DNA of 59,581 bases, taken from a virus. A program made the position numbers and the translations under genes. Position 1 is the stretch's first letter; each line of letters opens with the position of its first letter. Below the pieces are notes generated by a model, which saw only the letters and a list, made by a program, of their open reading frames with translations, was not told the origin of the DNA and made no database searches. Where the stretch lies: the IMG/VR virus record IMGVR_UViG_3300031578_000032, positions 1 to 59,581 of that record. One strand, written 5' to 3'. Shown one piece after another: positions 16,884-24,217 of the stretch.

Positions 16884-17689
16884 AAATTGAATTACTAGTA
16901 ATTGATCCACAGAATGACTTTTGTGACCCTAAAGGGTCGTTATTTGTTTCAGGTGCAGATGCGGATATGGCACGTCTAGCAGCCATGATTGTTCGTCTTA
17001 AAGACAAACTTGATGATATCCATGTTACATTGGATAGTCATCATTTTATTGATGTTGCCCACCCAATCTTTTGGGTAGATTCACAGTCCAATCATCCAGA
17101 TCCGTTTACAATTATCTCTGCCGATGAAGTTGAAAATGGAACATGGAGAACTACAAATCCACAATTCCAGAAACGGGCAAGTGAATATGTTAAGGCTCTT
17201 GAAGCTAACAAACGATATCCCTTATGTATCTGGCCTTATCATTGCTTGATTGGCAGTTGGGGGTATGGTGTTGTTCCAGAATTGTTTGATGCTTTTGTTG
17301 AATGGGAAAAGGATTTTGCATTGGTTGATTATGTAACCAAGGGTTCTAATTTCTGGACCGAACATTATTCAGCAGTTCAAGCAGATGTTCCTGACCCAGA
17401 AGATCCAAGCACTCAACTTAATACAGGGTTAATTAAAACTCTTCAAGATGCAGATATCATTCTTCTTTCTGGAGAGGCACGTTCACATTGTCTGTCGAAT
17501 ACAGTTCGAGATATTGCTGATAATTTTGGAGAAGAGAATGTTAAAAAGATGGTTCTTTTACAGGATGCCACATCTGATGTTCCGGATCCTCCTGGTACAA
17601 CCATGTTCACAGATATGGGAGAACAGTTTGTCAGTGATATGATGGCTAGAGGTATGCAAGTATCAACAACAACAGAGTTCATGAAGTAA
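16880..17689 (+). CDS. pncA: Nicotinamidase/isochorismatase-family hydrolase
   Basis: The 269-residue protein starts with VIDPQNDFCDPKGSL (Asp9 of the catalytic triad), has the metal-site region LDSHHFIDVAHP and WPYHCLIGSWG, a candidate Lys154 (YVTKGSNFW), and the nucleophile region LSGEARSHCL with Cys204. This is the cysteine-hydrolase fold of nicotinamidase, which turns nicotinamide into nicotinic acid for NAD salvage. It is longer than E. coli PncA, with an insert between metal site and Cys. Placement in one operon with NADAR suggests restoring NAD or handling nicotinamide made by NAD-consuming defences (inference). Confidence 0.85.
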   Translation: MKIELLVIDPQNDFCDPKGSLFVSGADADMARLAAMIVRLKDKLDDIHVTLDSHHFIDVAHPIFWVDSQSNHPDPFTIISADEVENGTWRTTNPQFQKRASEYVKALEANKRYPLCIWPYHCLIGSWGYGVVPELFDAFVEWEKDFALVDYVTKGSNFWTEHYSAVQADVPDPEDPSTQLNTGLIKTLQDADIILLSGEARSHCLSNTVRDIADNFGEENVKKMVLLQDATSDVPDPPGTTMFTDMGEQFVSDMMARGMQVSTTTEFMK

Positions 17690-17705
17690 AGGAGGATTAA
17701 ATAGT

Positions 17706-18464
17706 ATGCCAAAATTAATGCAAGATAATAATACGCAAGAAATGAAAATTGCTGGTCCAGGTAATTTTACATTTTCAGCAATCCGGATTGAAGATCTTGG
17801 AGCTACAGAATACACTCTGGTAACAATTGTTTGTGATGTTACTGGAAGCGTTAGAACCTTTGCAGATGAATTATTAAAGATGGTTAAAACTGTTGTCAAA
17901 GCATGTAAGAAAAATGCAAGAGCAGAAAATTTATTACTTAGATATGTTTTATTCAACAATGATATTATGGAAGTACATGGGTTTCTTCCAGTAACATCTA
18001 TTAATGAAGATGATTATGAACAACTTAGACCTGCTGGAACAACTGCATTATATGACGCAGTATTCAGTGGAATTGGTGCTACCCTTAAAATGGCAGAGAC
18101 TCTTTCAGCTCAAGACTTTGATGTAAATGGATGTGTTTATATTATCACGGATGGTGATGATAATGCATCTACTTCTTCTCCATCAATGATTAAAGATCAA
18201 AATAATAGAGCTTTAAACAAAGAAGAGATTGAATCTTTAAGGTCTGTTGTTATTGGTATTACTGATGAAAATGCTTTTGATAAAGCATATTTTGTTGGGA
18301 AACTTGAAAAACTTTGTATCGAAGCGGGTATAACCCAGTTTGTTAATGCTGGTGATGCAACGGCATCTACGTTAGCAAGACTGGGTCAACTTATTAGCCA
18401 GAGCATTAGCTCTGTCTCACAGACTTTAGGATCCGGGCAGGCAAGTCAGCCGCTTGTTTTCTAG
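17706..18464 (+). CDS. von Willebrand factor A domain protein (TerY-like), vWA1
   Basis: The 252-residue protein has all three parts of a metal-ion-dependent adhesion site: CDVTGSV (Asp44, Thr46, Ser48), AGTTALYDAV (Thr112/113) and ITDGDDNAS (Asp149). No signal peptide or membrane segment is present, so it acts in the cytosol. TerY proteins with this single-domain layout are encoded with a PP2C phosphatase and a protein kinase in the TerY-P triad; such a phosphatase and kinase follow at 20051 and 21264. Codon choice and the strong AAAGGAGG site suggest high expression. Two hairpins follow the stop. Confidence 0.88.
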   Translation: MPKLMQDNNTQEMKIAGPGNFTFSAIRIEDLGATEYTLVTIVCDVTGSVRTFADELLKMVKTVVKACKKNARAENLLLRYVLFNNDIMEVHGFLPVTSINEDDYEQLRPAGTTALYDAVFSGIGATLKMAETLSAQDFDVNGCVYIITDGDDNASTSSPSMIKDQNNRALNKEEIESLRSVVIGITDENAFDKAYFVGKLEKLCIEAGITQFVNAGDATASTLARLGQLISQSISSVSQTLGSGQASQPLVF

Positions 18465-18514
18465 AGGTTTCATGACTACCTCCTAGTTGGGGTGGCTGAC
18501 AAGGTCCACCCCAA
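18464..18514 (+). terminator. Two tandem hairpins after vWA1
   Basis: GAGGT/ACCTC (18464-18482) and a perfect 9-bp stem TTGGGGTGG/CCACCCCAA (18487-18514) follow the vWA1 stop. They are GC-rich against an AT-rich background but lack a T-run. They could be weak terminators or RNA-stabilising or processing sites. Confidence 0.55.
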
Positions 18515-18704
18515 CAAACAAAAGGAAAACAAAATAGAATATAAAATTATTTTTTGGGCACTCGCTATATTTATTGCTTTAAAAAGTATATCTGTAGGTA
18601 ATGAATTTAATTTATATTATTGGATTAAATATAAAAAGAAATACATTGATTGGTATTTTGGACGAGAAACTTTTAAACAGTTCTTAAGGAGAATTAAAAA
18701 ATGA
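18492..18704 (+). CDS. Small membrane protein with uncertain start
   Basis: The frame contains one hydrophobic segment (IIFWALAIFIALKSISV) followed by a basic tail (YIDWYFGRETFKQFLRRIKK), the layout of a single-span inner-membrane protein. The only canonical start is a GTG at 18492, but it lies inside a strong hairpin and lacks a ribosome binding site. AAAAGGA lies 7 bases before an in-frame ATA at 18534, which would give a protein of 56 residues beginning EYKII after the initiator. The stop overlaps the next gene by 4 bases. The coding nature is likely; the start is not settled. Confidence 0.55.
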   Translation: MADKVHPNKQKENKIEYKIIFWALAIFIALKSISVGNEFNLYYWIKYKKKYIDWYFGRETFKQFLRRIKK

Positions 18705-19810
18705 CAGAAAAGAAACATGTAGCACAAACTTTAATGAACGTTAATATACACCCCGTAACACTTGATATTATGGATCGAGGAATTGAACAACTATTCCCAG
18801 CAATTACAGAAGTTCAAGGATGGTGGGGATATGATCTCTTTAGTAGAAAACCAGGTCCAGCTTACTATGATGAAACTGGTAAACTTCAGTTAACCAACTT
18901 AGACCTGGTATGTTTTTTATGGGAATTATCCAAACGAGATTCTATCATTAATATTCCCGAATATAAAGCAAGACGATCTGGAAGGAGCAGAACAGATCAG
19001 ATACTTGTATCAAATAAGAATAGAAACGGAACAATTGTGGGTCTCCAATCCAACCAAAACTTCTTTAGTTTTTCAGTTAAGATTAAAGATATGAATGTTA
19101 TTGGCGAAAATTCGGTTGGAGATTTTAGAACATTTATGTTAACTGATCTTGATGGTTCATGGTATGAAGGGTGGAGATCAATCCAATTTATGCCAACTTT
19201 AAAAGAAAATAAATGGCTCTATGAAAATAAACTTTTTACAGGAAACACTATATATTTCAAAAACTTTATTGCACCAACCAGATGGACCAGTTTTTTCGGA
19301 CATCATTATTTTATTACTAAACTTATGATTGAGAGACTTGAAGAAGAAGCTTCTTTTTGCCGGGTAGCATATAAATTGATGATACAAAAAGGAATCAAAT
19401 TTCCAGAGGGAAGTGGCCCCCAGTCATATGAATACGATGAAAAAGCAAAGGGAGTAAAAAAAATATTTAATGCATTTGAAGTAAATCTTCAACACTCTCC
19501 TTTTACTGGAGAATATAAAGTACCAAAAGCAAATCAGAAAAATATGATGGAACTCTATAATAGACAAAAAAGATATGGTAAAATCCTTAGTAATCTTCGT
19601 TTTATGATAAGAGCAACTGAATTCTCTCATTATAGTAATCCTGAAAATTTTCCTGCATGGTTGAAAAATACCAAATGGGAACCTAATTATGTCGAAAAGG
19701 GAAAAAGAATAAAATGGCAACGGTTAGTTTTATTCCAACCTGGAGTAGGAGAAACTGCCTGGTCAATCCTCAAGCGAACATATGAAAAATCGACTGAGGT
19801 TGCCGCATGA
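18701..19810 (+). CDS. Hypothetical protein (369 aa) within the vWA/kinase region
   Basis: The product (MTEKKHVAQTLMNVNIHPVT) is soluble, rich in aromatic and basic residues, with no catalytic motif I recognise. Notable segments are EVQGWWGYDLFSRKPGPAYY and FFGHHYFITKLMIERLEEEA. It has a strong AAGGAG site and is followed by a hairpin. It lies between vWA1 and the PP2C gene, so it may be part of the same system, but no known TerY-P component matches it by eye. Confidence 0.75.
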   Translation: MTEKKHVAQTLMNVNIHPVTLDIMDRGIEQLFPAITEVQGWWGYDLFSRKPGPAYYDETGKLQLTNLDLVCFLWELSKRDSIINIPEYKARRSGRSRTDQILVSNKNRNGTIVGLQSNQNFFSFSVKIKDMNVIGENSVGDFRTFMLTDLDGSWYEGWRSIQFMPTLKENKWLYENKLFTGNTIYFKNFIAPTRWTSFFGHHYFITKLMIERLEEEASFCRVAYKLMIQKGIKFPEGSGPQSYEYDEKAKGVKKIFNAFEVNLQHSPFTGEYKVPKANQKNMMELYNRQKRYGKILSNLRFMIRATEFSHYSNPENFPAWLKNTKWEPNYVEKGKRIKWQRLVLFQPGVGETAWSILKRTYEKSTEVAA

Positions 19811-19814
19811 TATT

Positions 19815-19844
19815 ATGAGGAGTAGATTGTATTCTACCCCTCAT
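19815..19844 (+). terminator. Hairpin between cistrons
   Basis: ATGAGGAGTAGA pairs with TCTACCCCTCAT around TTGTAT, with one mismatch in a 12-bp stem. No T-run follows. It sits between the 369-residue protein gene and a small membrane protein gene with its own ribosome binding site. Confidence 0.5.
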
Positions 19845-19868
19845 AAAATAAAAGAAAGGAGATATCAT

Positions 19869-20039
19869 ATGATACCTCAATTTTTAAGTAAAAAATGGAA
19901 ACCTTATGAAGAACCAGCTGAACATATAATAAGAGATAGAGAGTCAAAAATCAAAGATGTAAAATTTAACGGGTCTTCTAAAGCTCTTATCTTTTTTATA
20001 CTCGGTGTTATGTTTACTTCATTATTATTTTATTTTTAA
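19869..20039 (+). CDS. Small tail-anchored membrane protein (56 aa)
   Basis: The ATG at 19869 follows GAAAGGAGATATC, a strong site; the upstream extension to 19782 overlaps another gene and the hairpin. The product starts MIPQFLSKKWKPYEEPAEHI and ends in one hydrophobic segment (ALIFFILGVMFTSLLFYF) right at the C-terminus, a tail-anchor arrangement with the N-terminus in the cytosol. It precedes the PP2C gene by 11 bases. Function unknown. Confidence 0.72.
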   Translation: MIPQFLSKKWKPYEEPAEHIIRDRESKIKDVKFNGSSKALIFFILGVMFTSLLFYF

Positions 20040-20050
20040 AGGAGTTAGAT

Positions 20051-20887
20051 ATGAAAATATACATTGATCATTTATTAAAAATAGGAAAGACTCATAAAGT
20101 ATGTGAGGATTATATTATTTCAGGTCATACCCCAGTCCCTTATATTATTTTATCGGATGGATGTTCTAGTTCTAAAGACACTGATGTTGGGGCTAGAATT
20201 CTATGTTATAGAGCTAAACAATATTTACAACGGAATGGATCTCTTGATTCTGTAAATGAATCTGAAATGGGCGATTATATTATTTGGTCTTCTAAATTAG
20301 CTATAGACCTTCTTGGATTAGATGTAACTGCTTTAGATGCGACTTTAACGATTGCCTATTACGTCAATGGAATATTAAAAATTATTATGTATGGCGATGG
20401 AAATATAGTTTATATTGATAACAATAAAGATAGTATATCAATTGAAATTAATTATACTAAAAATACTCCATATTATTTATCATATGAATTAGATCAAAAA
20501 AGAAAACAAATATATCAGGATAACAACATTAAAAAAACAATTGGGGGCTATTGTTATTATTCAGATATAAATAAAGTAAAAAGTGGAACAACCGGGATAA
20601 TAAAATGTGACAAACCATATATTTCTACTTATATAATTGAACCTAATACAGATCAAACTATTTTAATTTTCTCTGATGGGATTTCAACCTTTTTTAATAA
20701 AGAACAACAAGAATTCTTGCCTATAAAGGATCTTATACAAGATTTTTCATCTTTCAAAACTTTAAAAGGGGAGTTCTTACAAAGAAGGTTATTAAGTAAA
20801 AATGGTGCTATAACTAAGTTAGAACAACAAGGTTATGATCACTTTGATGATTTATCAGTTGGAGCTTTTGTTATTCGATGCAACTAA
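20051..20887 (+). CDS. PP2C-family serine/threonine phosphatase
   Basis: The 278-residue protein has the PP2C metal-binding acids in order: CEDYIISG (Glu19/Asp20), LSDGCSS (Asp36-Gly37), MYGDGNIVY (Asp116-Gly117), FSDGIS (Asp209-Gly210) and HFDDLSVGAF (Asp266/Asp267). These bind two metal ions for phosphate hydrolysis. The order and length match the compact bacterial form encoded with TerY-type vWA proteins and a kinase. It acts in the cytosol and probably reverses the action of the kinase at 21264 or controls the vWA protein. Its last codons overlap the next small gene. Confidence 0.87.
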   Translation: MKIYIDHLLKIGKTHKVCEDYIISGHTPVPYIILSDGCSSSKDTDVGARILCYRAKQYLQRNGSLDSVNESEMGDYIIWSSKLAIDLLGLDVTALDATLTIAYYVNGILKIIMYGDGNIVYIDNNKDSISIEINYTKNTPYYLSYELDQKRKQIYQDNNIKKTIGGYCYYSDINKVKSGTTGIIKCDKPYISTYIIEPNTDQTILIFSDGISTFFNKEQQEFLPIKDLIQDFSSFKTLKGEFLQRRLLSKNGAITKLEQQGYDHFDDLSVGAFVIRCN

Positions 20888-21072
20888 CCAGAAGGAAAGA
20901 CTTAAGAATAGCAATTCTCTTACATATTGCTAACACTATTAGTGGTGAATTAATGGATTGGAATGGTTTAGAAGGGTGGTTGAATTTTAAATTTATTAAC
21001 GAAAAAGAAAGAGATATAGCAGCTGATATGTTTATAGCAGAAATACATCGTTTGCACAAAAGAATTGATTAA
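20878..21072 (+). CDS. Small hypothetical protein between phosphatase and kinase genes
   Basis: A 64-residue helical product (MQLTRRKDLRIAILLHIANT) starts at an ATG overlapping the PP2C stop by 10 bases, so it may be translated by coupling; GGAG lies about 13 bases upstream. No motif recognised. It contains DWNGLEGWLNFKF and ends in basic residues. Gene content between the phosphatase and kinase genes suggests a role in the same system, but this is inference. Confidence 0.6.
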   Translation: MQLTRRKDLRIAILLHIANTISGELMDWNGLEGWLNFKFINEKERDIAADMFIAEIHRLHKRID

Positions 21073-21082
21073 GGAGAAAAAA

Positions 21083-21289
21083 ATGCCATACTATAAATGT
21101 AGCGGATGCCACCATGAGTGGGAAGATTCTCAAGAACGAAAATGTGATTGGTGTGATACAAAAAACCCAATAGTTCTTGAAGAAAAAACTCCGTTAGAGA
21201 AATTTGTAAAAATACTTTTAAAAGATCCAGTCGGATTCTTTAAAGGAATAGGGGATAATAAAGATGTATCACATACGAGGAAAAAATAA
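21083..21289 (+). CDS. Small zinc-ribbon protein upstream of the kinase gene
   Basis: The ATG at 21083 follows AAGGAGAAAAAA. The 68-residue protein starts MPYYKCSGCHHEWEDSQERK and continues with CDWCDTKNP, so two CxxC pairs form a zinc ribbon within the first 30 residues; the rest is helical and basic. Its 3' end overlaps the kinase start by 26 bases. Zinc ribbons are often fused to or encoded beside kinases of the TerY-P type, so it may be a split-off domain (inference). Confidence 0.72.
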   Translation: MPYYKCSGCHHEWEDSQERKCDWCDTKNPIVLEEKTPLEKFVKILLKDPVGFFKGIGDNKDVSHTRKK

Positions 21290-22952
21290 AAAAGTTAAAT
21301 TTACACAGAACAACTTTATAGCAAAAGGTGGTGAAGGAAGTGTTTATAGAATAGGTAATGTTGTATATAAAATTTATGAAGACTCCTCTAAAATGATTCC
21401 CGAAGCCAAAATTAAAGAACTTAATAATATCAGCGATAGTAACATCATCAAACCTATTGATATTATTTTAGACCCATCTAATAAAGTTGTTGGTTTTACA
21501 ATGAGATATGTAAAAGGTGAACCTTTATGTAAACTATTCACAACTGCTTTTAGAGACAGAAATAATATATCTGATGATATGACTCTTGAACTGGTTGAAA
21601 ACATTAAAGATTCTACCTATAATATTCATTCAAATAAGTGTTTGATTGTGGATGGAAATGAATTAAATTATATGGTTGATAAATCATTTGTTGTTCCATT
21701 TTTCATTGATGTTAATAGTTGGCAAACTCCAAGTTTTCCAGCTACAGCAATTATGTCATCAGTTAGAGACTGGAATGTAAATACATTTTCTGAAATAACA
21801 GATTGGTTCTCATTTGCTATAGTTACATTCCAGTTGTTTGTAGGAATTCATCCATATAAAGGAAAACATGATAAGTATAAAAAGAATGATTTTCAAAAAA
21901 GAGTTGTAGACTGTGTTTCTGTATTTAATAAGAATGTTGGGGTTCCACCTGCAGCAAGGAGTTTTGATTTAATTCCTAACCATTATAAAGATTGGTATTA
22001 TAATCTATTTGAAAAAGGTAAGAGAAATGAACCACCAACTAAACCTGGTGTACGAAGTCCAATTACTACCAGACATATTATTATTAACAGTACAGATAAT
22101 TTTGTAATCAAAGAAATTCATGAGTTTAATTCTGAAATTATTTATTATGATGTAGTATATGGAGTTGAAGTCATTAAAACAAAAAATACCTTATACATTA
22201 ATAATAAAAAATATACAGTAGCACCAAACGTTGAAGTTTTATTTACAACTCAAAATTTAAATCCAATATTTGTTAAAATTGAATCTGGTCAATTGAAGTA
22301 TTTTTCTCCGGACTCTATCAAAATAAATTACTCTAAATTAAACTGTTCAGATAAAATGATTTATAAAAATTCTTTGTTTATAAAAAATGAGGGAAAATTA
22401 ATTGAAATATCTCTCAAGGAAATGAATAAACAAATATTTCCAACAGTAAAACATACATGGGGAATACTTCCGTATGCTAGTGAAATGTTTAGTGGGTGTG
22501 TTTCTCAAAGTGTATTTGGAAGACAGTTCTTTGTTATTATAGAACCAAATTCATCAGGAAATTCTGAATCATATGTTATTAAAGTTGATGATTTAGATGG
22601 TTATCGAGTTATTGATGCTAAATATGAATCCAATGTTTTAATTGCCACAACTTATAAAGATAGTCAATATGATAGGTTTATTATTAAACTTGATCTAAAA
22701 AATAATAAGTACACTTATAGAAAAGAAGAAGGTATTGATTTTATACCTGCTAATTTTATAGTGCTTGACAATGGAATTGTTATAAATATAAATGATCAAG
22801 ATTCCGTTCAGATATTTTCTAATATATACGGAAAAGATGCAGTTAAGGAAATTAAAGATCCTGCAATAGATTCATCAATGAAATTGGTCAAAGATGGAAC
22901 ACAAGCAAAATTTTTCAAAGGTAATAAATTATTTACAATAAAAACAAAATGA
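21264..22952 (+). CDS. Serine/threonine protein kinase with C-terminal beta-rich domain
   Basis: The 562-residue protein has a kinase domain at about 14-270: glycine loop KGGEGSVYRI, Lys36 (VVYKIYE), Glu47 in helix C, a catalytic-loop equivalent VDGNELNYMVD (Asp130, Asn135), FFIDVNSWQ (Asp149) in place of DFG, and DWFSFAIVTFQLFVGIHPY. The HRD and DFG variants with DxxNExN and DxxSxQ are typical of the TerY-P/YegI kinase group. Residues about 275-562 are beta-strand-rich with repeating hydrophobic patterns, possibly a beta-propeller sensor. It should phosphorylate proteins in the cytosol; substrates unknown. With vWA1 and PP2C it completes a triad. Confidence 0.87.
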   Translation: MYHIRGKNKKVKFTQNNFIAKGGEGSVYRIGNVVYKIYEDSSKMIPEAKIKELNNISDSNIIKPIDIILDPSNKVVGFTMRYVKGEPLCKLFTTAFRDRNNISDDMTLELVENIKDSTYNIHSNKCLIVDGNELNYMVDKSFVVPFFIDVNSWQTPSFPATAIMSSVRDWNVNTFSEITDWFSFAIVTFQLFVGIHPYKGKHDKYKKNDFQKRVVDCVSVFNKNVGVPPAARSFDLIPNHYKDWYYNLFEKGKRNEPPTKPGVRSPITTRHIIINSTDNFVIKEIHEFNSEIIYYDVVYGVEVIKTKNTLYINNKKYTVAPNVEVLFTTQNLNPIFVKIESGQLKYFSPDSIKINYSKLNCSDKMIYKNSLFIKNEGKLIEISLKEMNKQIFPTVKHTWGILPYASEMFSGCVSQSVFGRQFFVIIEPNSSGNSESYVIKVDDLDGYRVIDAKYESNVLIATTYKDSQYDRFIIKLDLKNNKYTYRKEEGIDFIPANFIVLDNGIVININDQDSVQIFSNIYGKDAVKEIKDPAIDSSMKLVKDGTQAKFFKGNKLFTIKTK

Positions 22953-22968
22953 AGGAAGGAGAAGAAAT

Positions 22969-23499
22969 ATGCAAGCTGGATTGAAACACATTGATTTTGA
23001 TTCATTGGTTAACCCAATGGTTAAATTCATCAGAAGCAACCCTACTCGGAGGATGGTAAAGGATCCTGAAACAGGAAATATTGTCACCGACGACCGTGGG
23101 AAAATTGTCTATAAAAAGAAAGGTGGAAAGAAGGTCGGCGTTCTTGTTGCTGGAATTCATCCACAAAAAGACTATAAAATCATTGTCGGTTTTTCTATGT
23201 GTTGTAAGAAAGATAAGTTCAACTGGATTACAACAAGTGGAGGAAAAATGAGGGTAGACGGTTTTGGTAAAAGAGTTGCTACCAAACGTGCCATGAAATG
23301 GGAAGACTATGATAAAGTCTGGATTGGCAAACTTCCAGATGAGATAGAGAGAGACCCAACAGGATTGGTTATAATTCCTGACTCAATTTCTGTTGAACTT
23401 GGAGCATTCCTTGGTCGGTGTGCTGCTTATTATAAAGATAAAGAAGCACCTGTCTGGGTAGAATCCATGACTGTAGCAAGTCAAATTGAATCGTCATAA
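22969..23499 (+). CDS. Hypothetical protein after the kinase gene
   Basis: The 176-residue product (MQAGLKHIDFDSLVNPMVKF) is basic in the middle (KKKGGKKVGVLVAGIHPQKD) and has CCKKDKFNW. Codon usage is less AT-biased than in the kinase gene, like that of the two vWA genes and 34456, suggesting high expression. AAGGAAGGAGAAGAAAT precedes the ATG and a strong hairpin follows the stop. No family recognised; a nucleic-acid-binding role is possible from charge. Confidence 0.72.
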   Translation: MQAGLKHIDFDSLVNPMVKFIRSNPTRRMVKDPETGNIVTDDRGKIVYKKKGGKKVGVLVAGIHPQKDYKIIVGFSMCCKKDKFNWITTSGGKMRVDGFGKRVATKRAMKWEDYDKVWIGKLPDEIERDPTGLVIIPDSISVELGAFLGRCAAYYKDKEAPVWVESMTVASQIESS

Positions 23500-23524
23500 A
23501 ATTTTCGACCGTGGGAGGCGAAAA

Positions 23525-23551
23525 GGGCGGGTACAAAGATTGTGCCTGCCC
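23525..23551 (+). terminator. Strong 12-bp hairpin after 22969 gene
   Basis: GGGCGGGTACAA pairs with TTGTGCCTGCCC (two G-T pairs) around a 3-base loop. GC-rich within an AT-rich region, without a T-run. It probably blocks 3' exonucleases or pauses polymerase at the end of the 22969 message. Confidence 0.6.
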
Positions 23552-23574
23552 AACTTATGAAAGGGGATTGAAAA

Positions 23575-23766
23575 ATGAAGCAAAATTATAATTTTGTCTT
23601 AAAGAAATTTAAATTTAAAATTCCATTTATTAAACTAAAAATACCGTGTGGATATATTTTTTATAATACAGATAATATATTAAATAAAGGAACTTTAGTT
23701 GATTCTTTATTGGCAGAAGGATTTAAAGATAATCAACAATTTGAATTAATAGTAAAGGAGACATAA
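23575..23766 (+). CDS. Small basic hypothetical protein
   Basis: A 63-residue product starting MKQNYNFVLKKFKFKIPFIK, with a lysine-rich N-terminal half and no membrane segment. AAAGGGGATTGAAAA precedes the ATG. It begins a run of three small genes leading to the DNA ligase gene. No function recognised. Confidence 0.6.
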   Translation: MKQNYNFVLKKFKFKIPFIKLKIPCGYIFYNTDNILNKGTLVDSLLAEGFKDNQQFELIVKET

Positions 23767-23767
23767 A

Positions 23768-24004
23768 ATGATAAAATTTTGTGATAATATAGAAGCAGCA
23801 GATAGAGATGCAATATTAACACACGGAAAATGTTTTCTTAAAAAAATGGAAATATTAGAAGCGGATAAAATATCAAGGTATCTTTATGAAAATGATATTG
23901 ATATTAATATTCAAATTCATCAAGTTCTTGAATTGAAATACATTATATCTAAAATGAATGGAGATCTTGATCCTTCTGTTAATGGAGATTTTATGTTGGA
24001 TTAA
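23768..24004 (+). CDS. Small hypothetical protein
   Basis: A 78-residue helical, acidic protein (MIKFCDNIEAADRDAILTHG) begins one base after the preceding stop, using GTAAAGGAGACATAAA at the end of the upstream gene as ribosome binding site. No motif recognised. It is part of the small-gene run before DNA ligase. Confidence 0.62.
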   Translation: MIKFCDNIEAADRDAILTHGKCFLKKMEILEADKISRYLYENDIDINIQIHQVLELKYIISKMNGDLDPSVNGDFMLD

Positions 24005-24007
24005 ATT

Positions 24008-24217
24008 ATGGAAACAAAAACATTTTATGAAGTTAAAAAAAGAATATGTACTGGTTGTAACAACTATATAAATGATGATGATGATACGTGTAATATATGT
24101 ATAAGACCTATAAACGACAGAGGAGAGATATGCCCATGCTCATTATGTTTAATTAAATCAATGTGTAGTCAATCATGTGAAGAATTTAGAAATTATTGTA
24201 ATAAAGGAGAAGTATAA
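24008..24217 (+). CDS. Small cysteine-rich zinc-binding protein
   Basis: The 69-residue product has CTGCNNY, CNICIRP and a second block CPCSLCLIKSMCSQSCEEF: about ten cysteines, enough for two metal sites. The second block resembles that of the small protein at 25365-25535 (CKECICIAICSGKDF), suggesting the two are related and flank the ligase gene. Function unknown; a redox or nucleic-acid-binding role is possible. Confidence 0.68.
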   Translation: METKTFYEVKKRICTGCNNYINDDDDTCNICIRPINDRGEICPCSLCLIKSMCSQSCEEFRNYCNKGEV

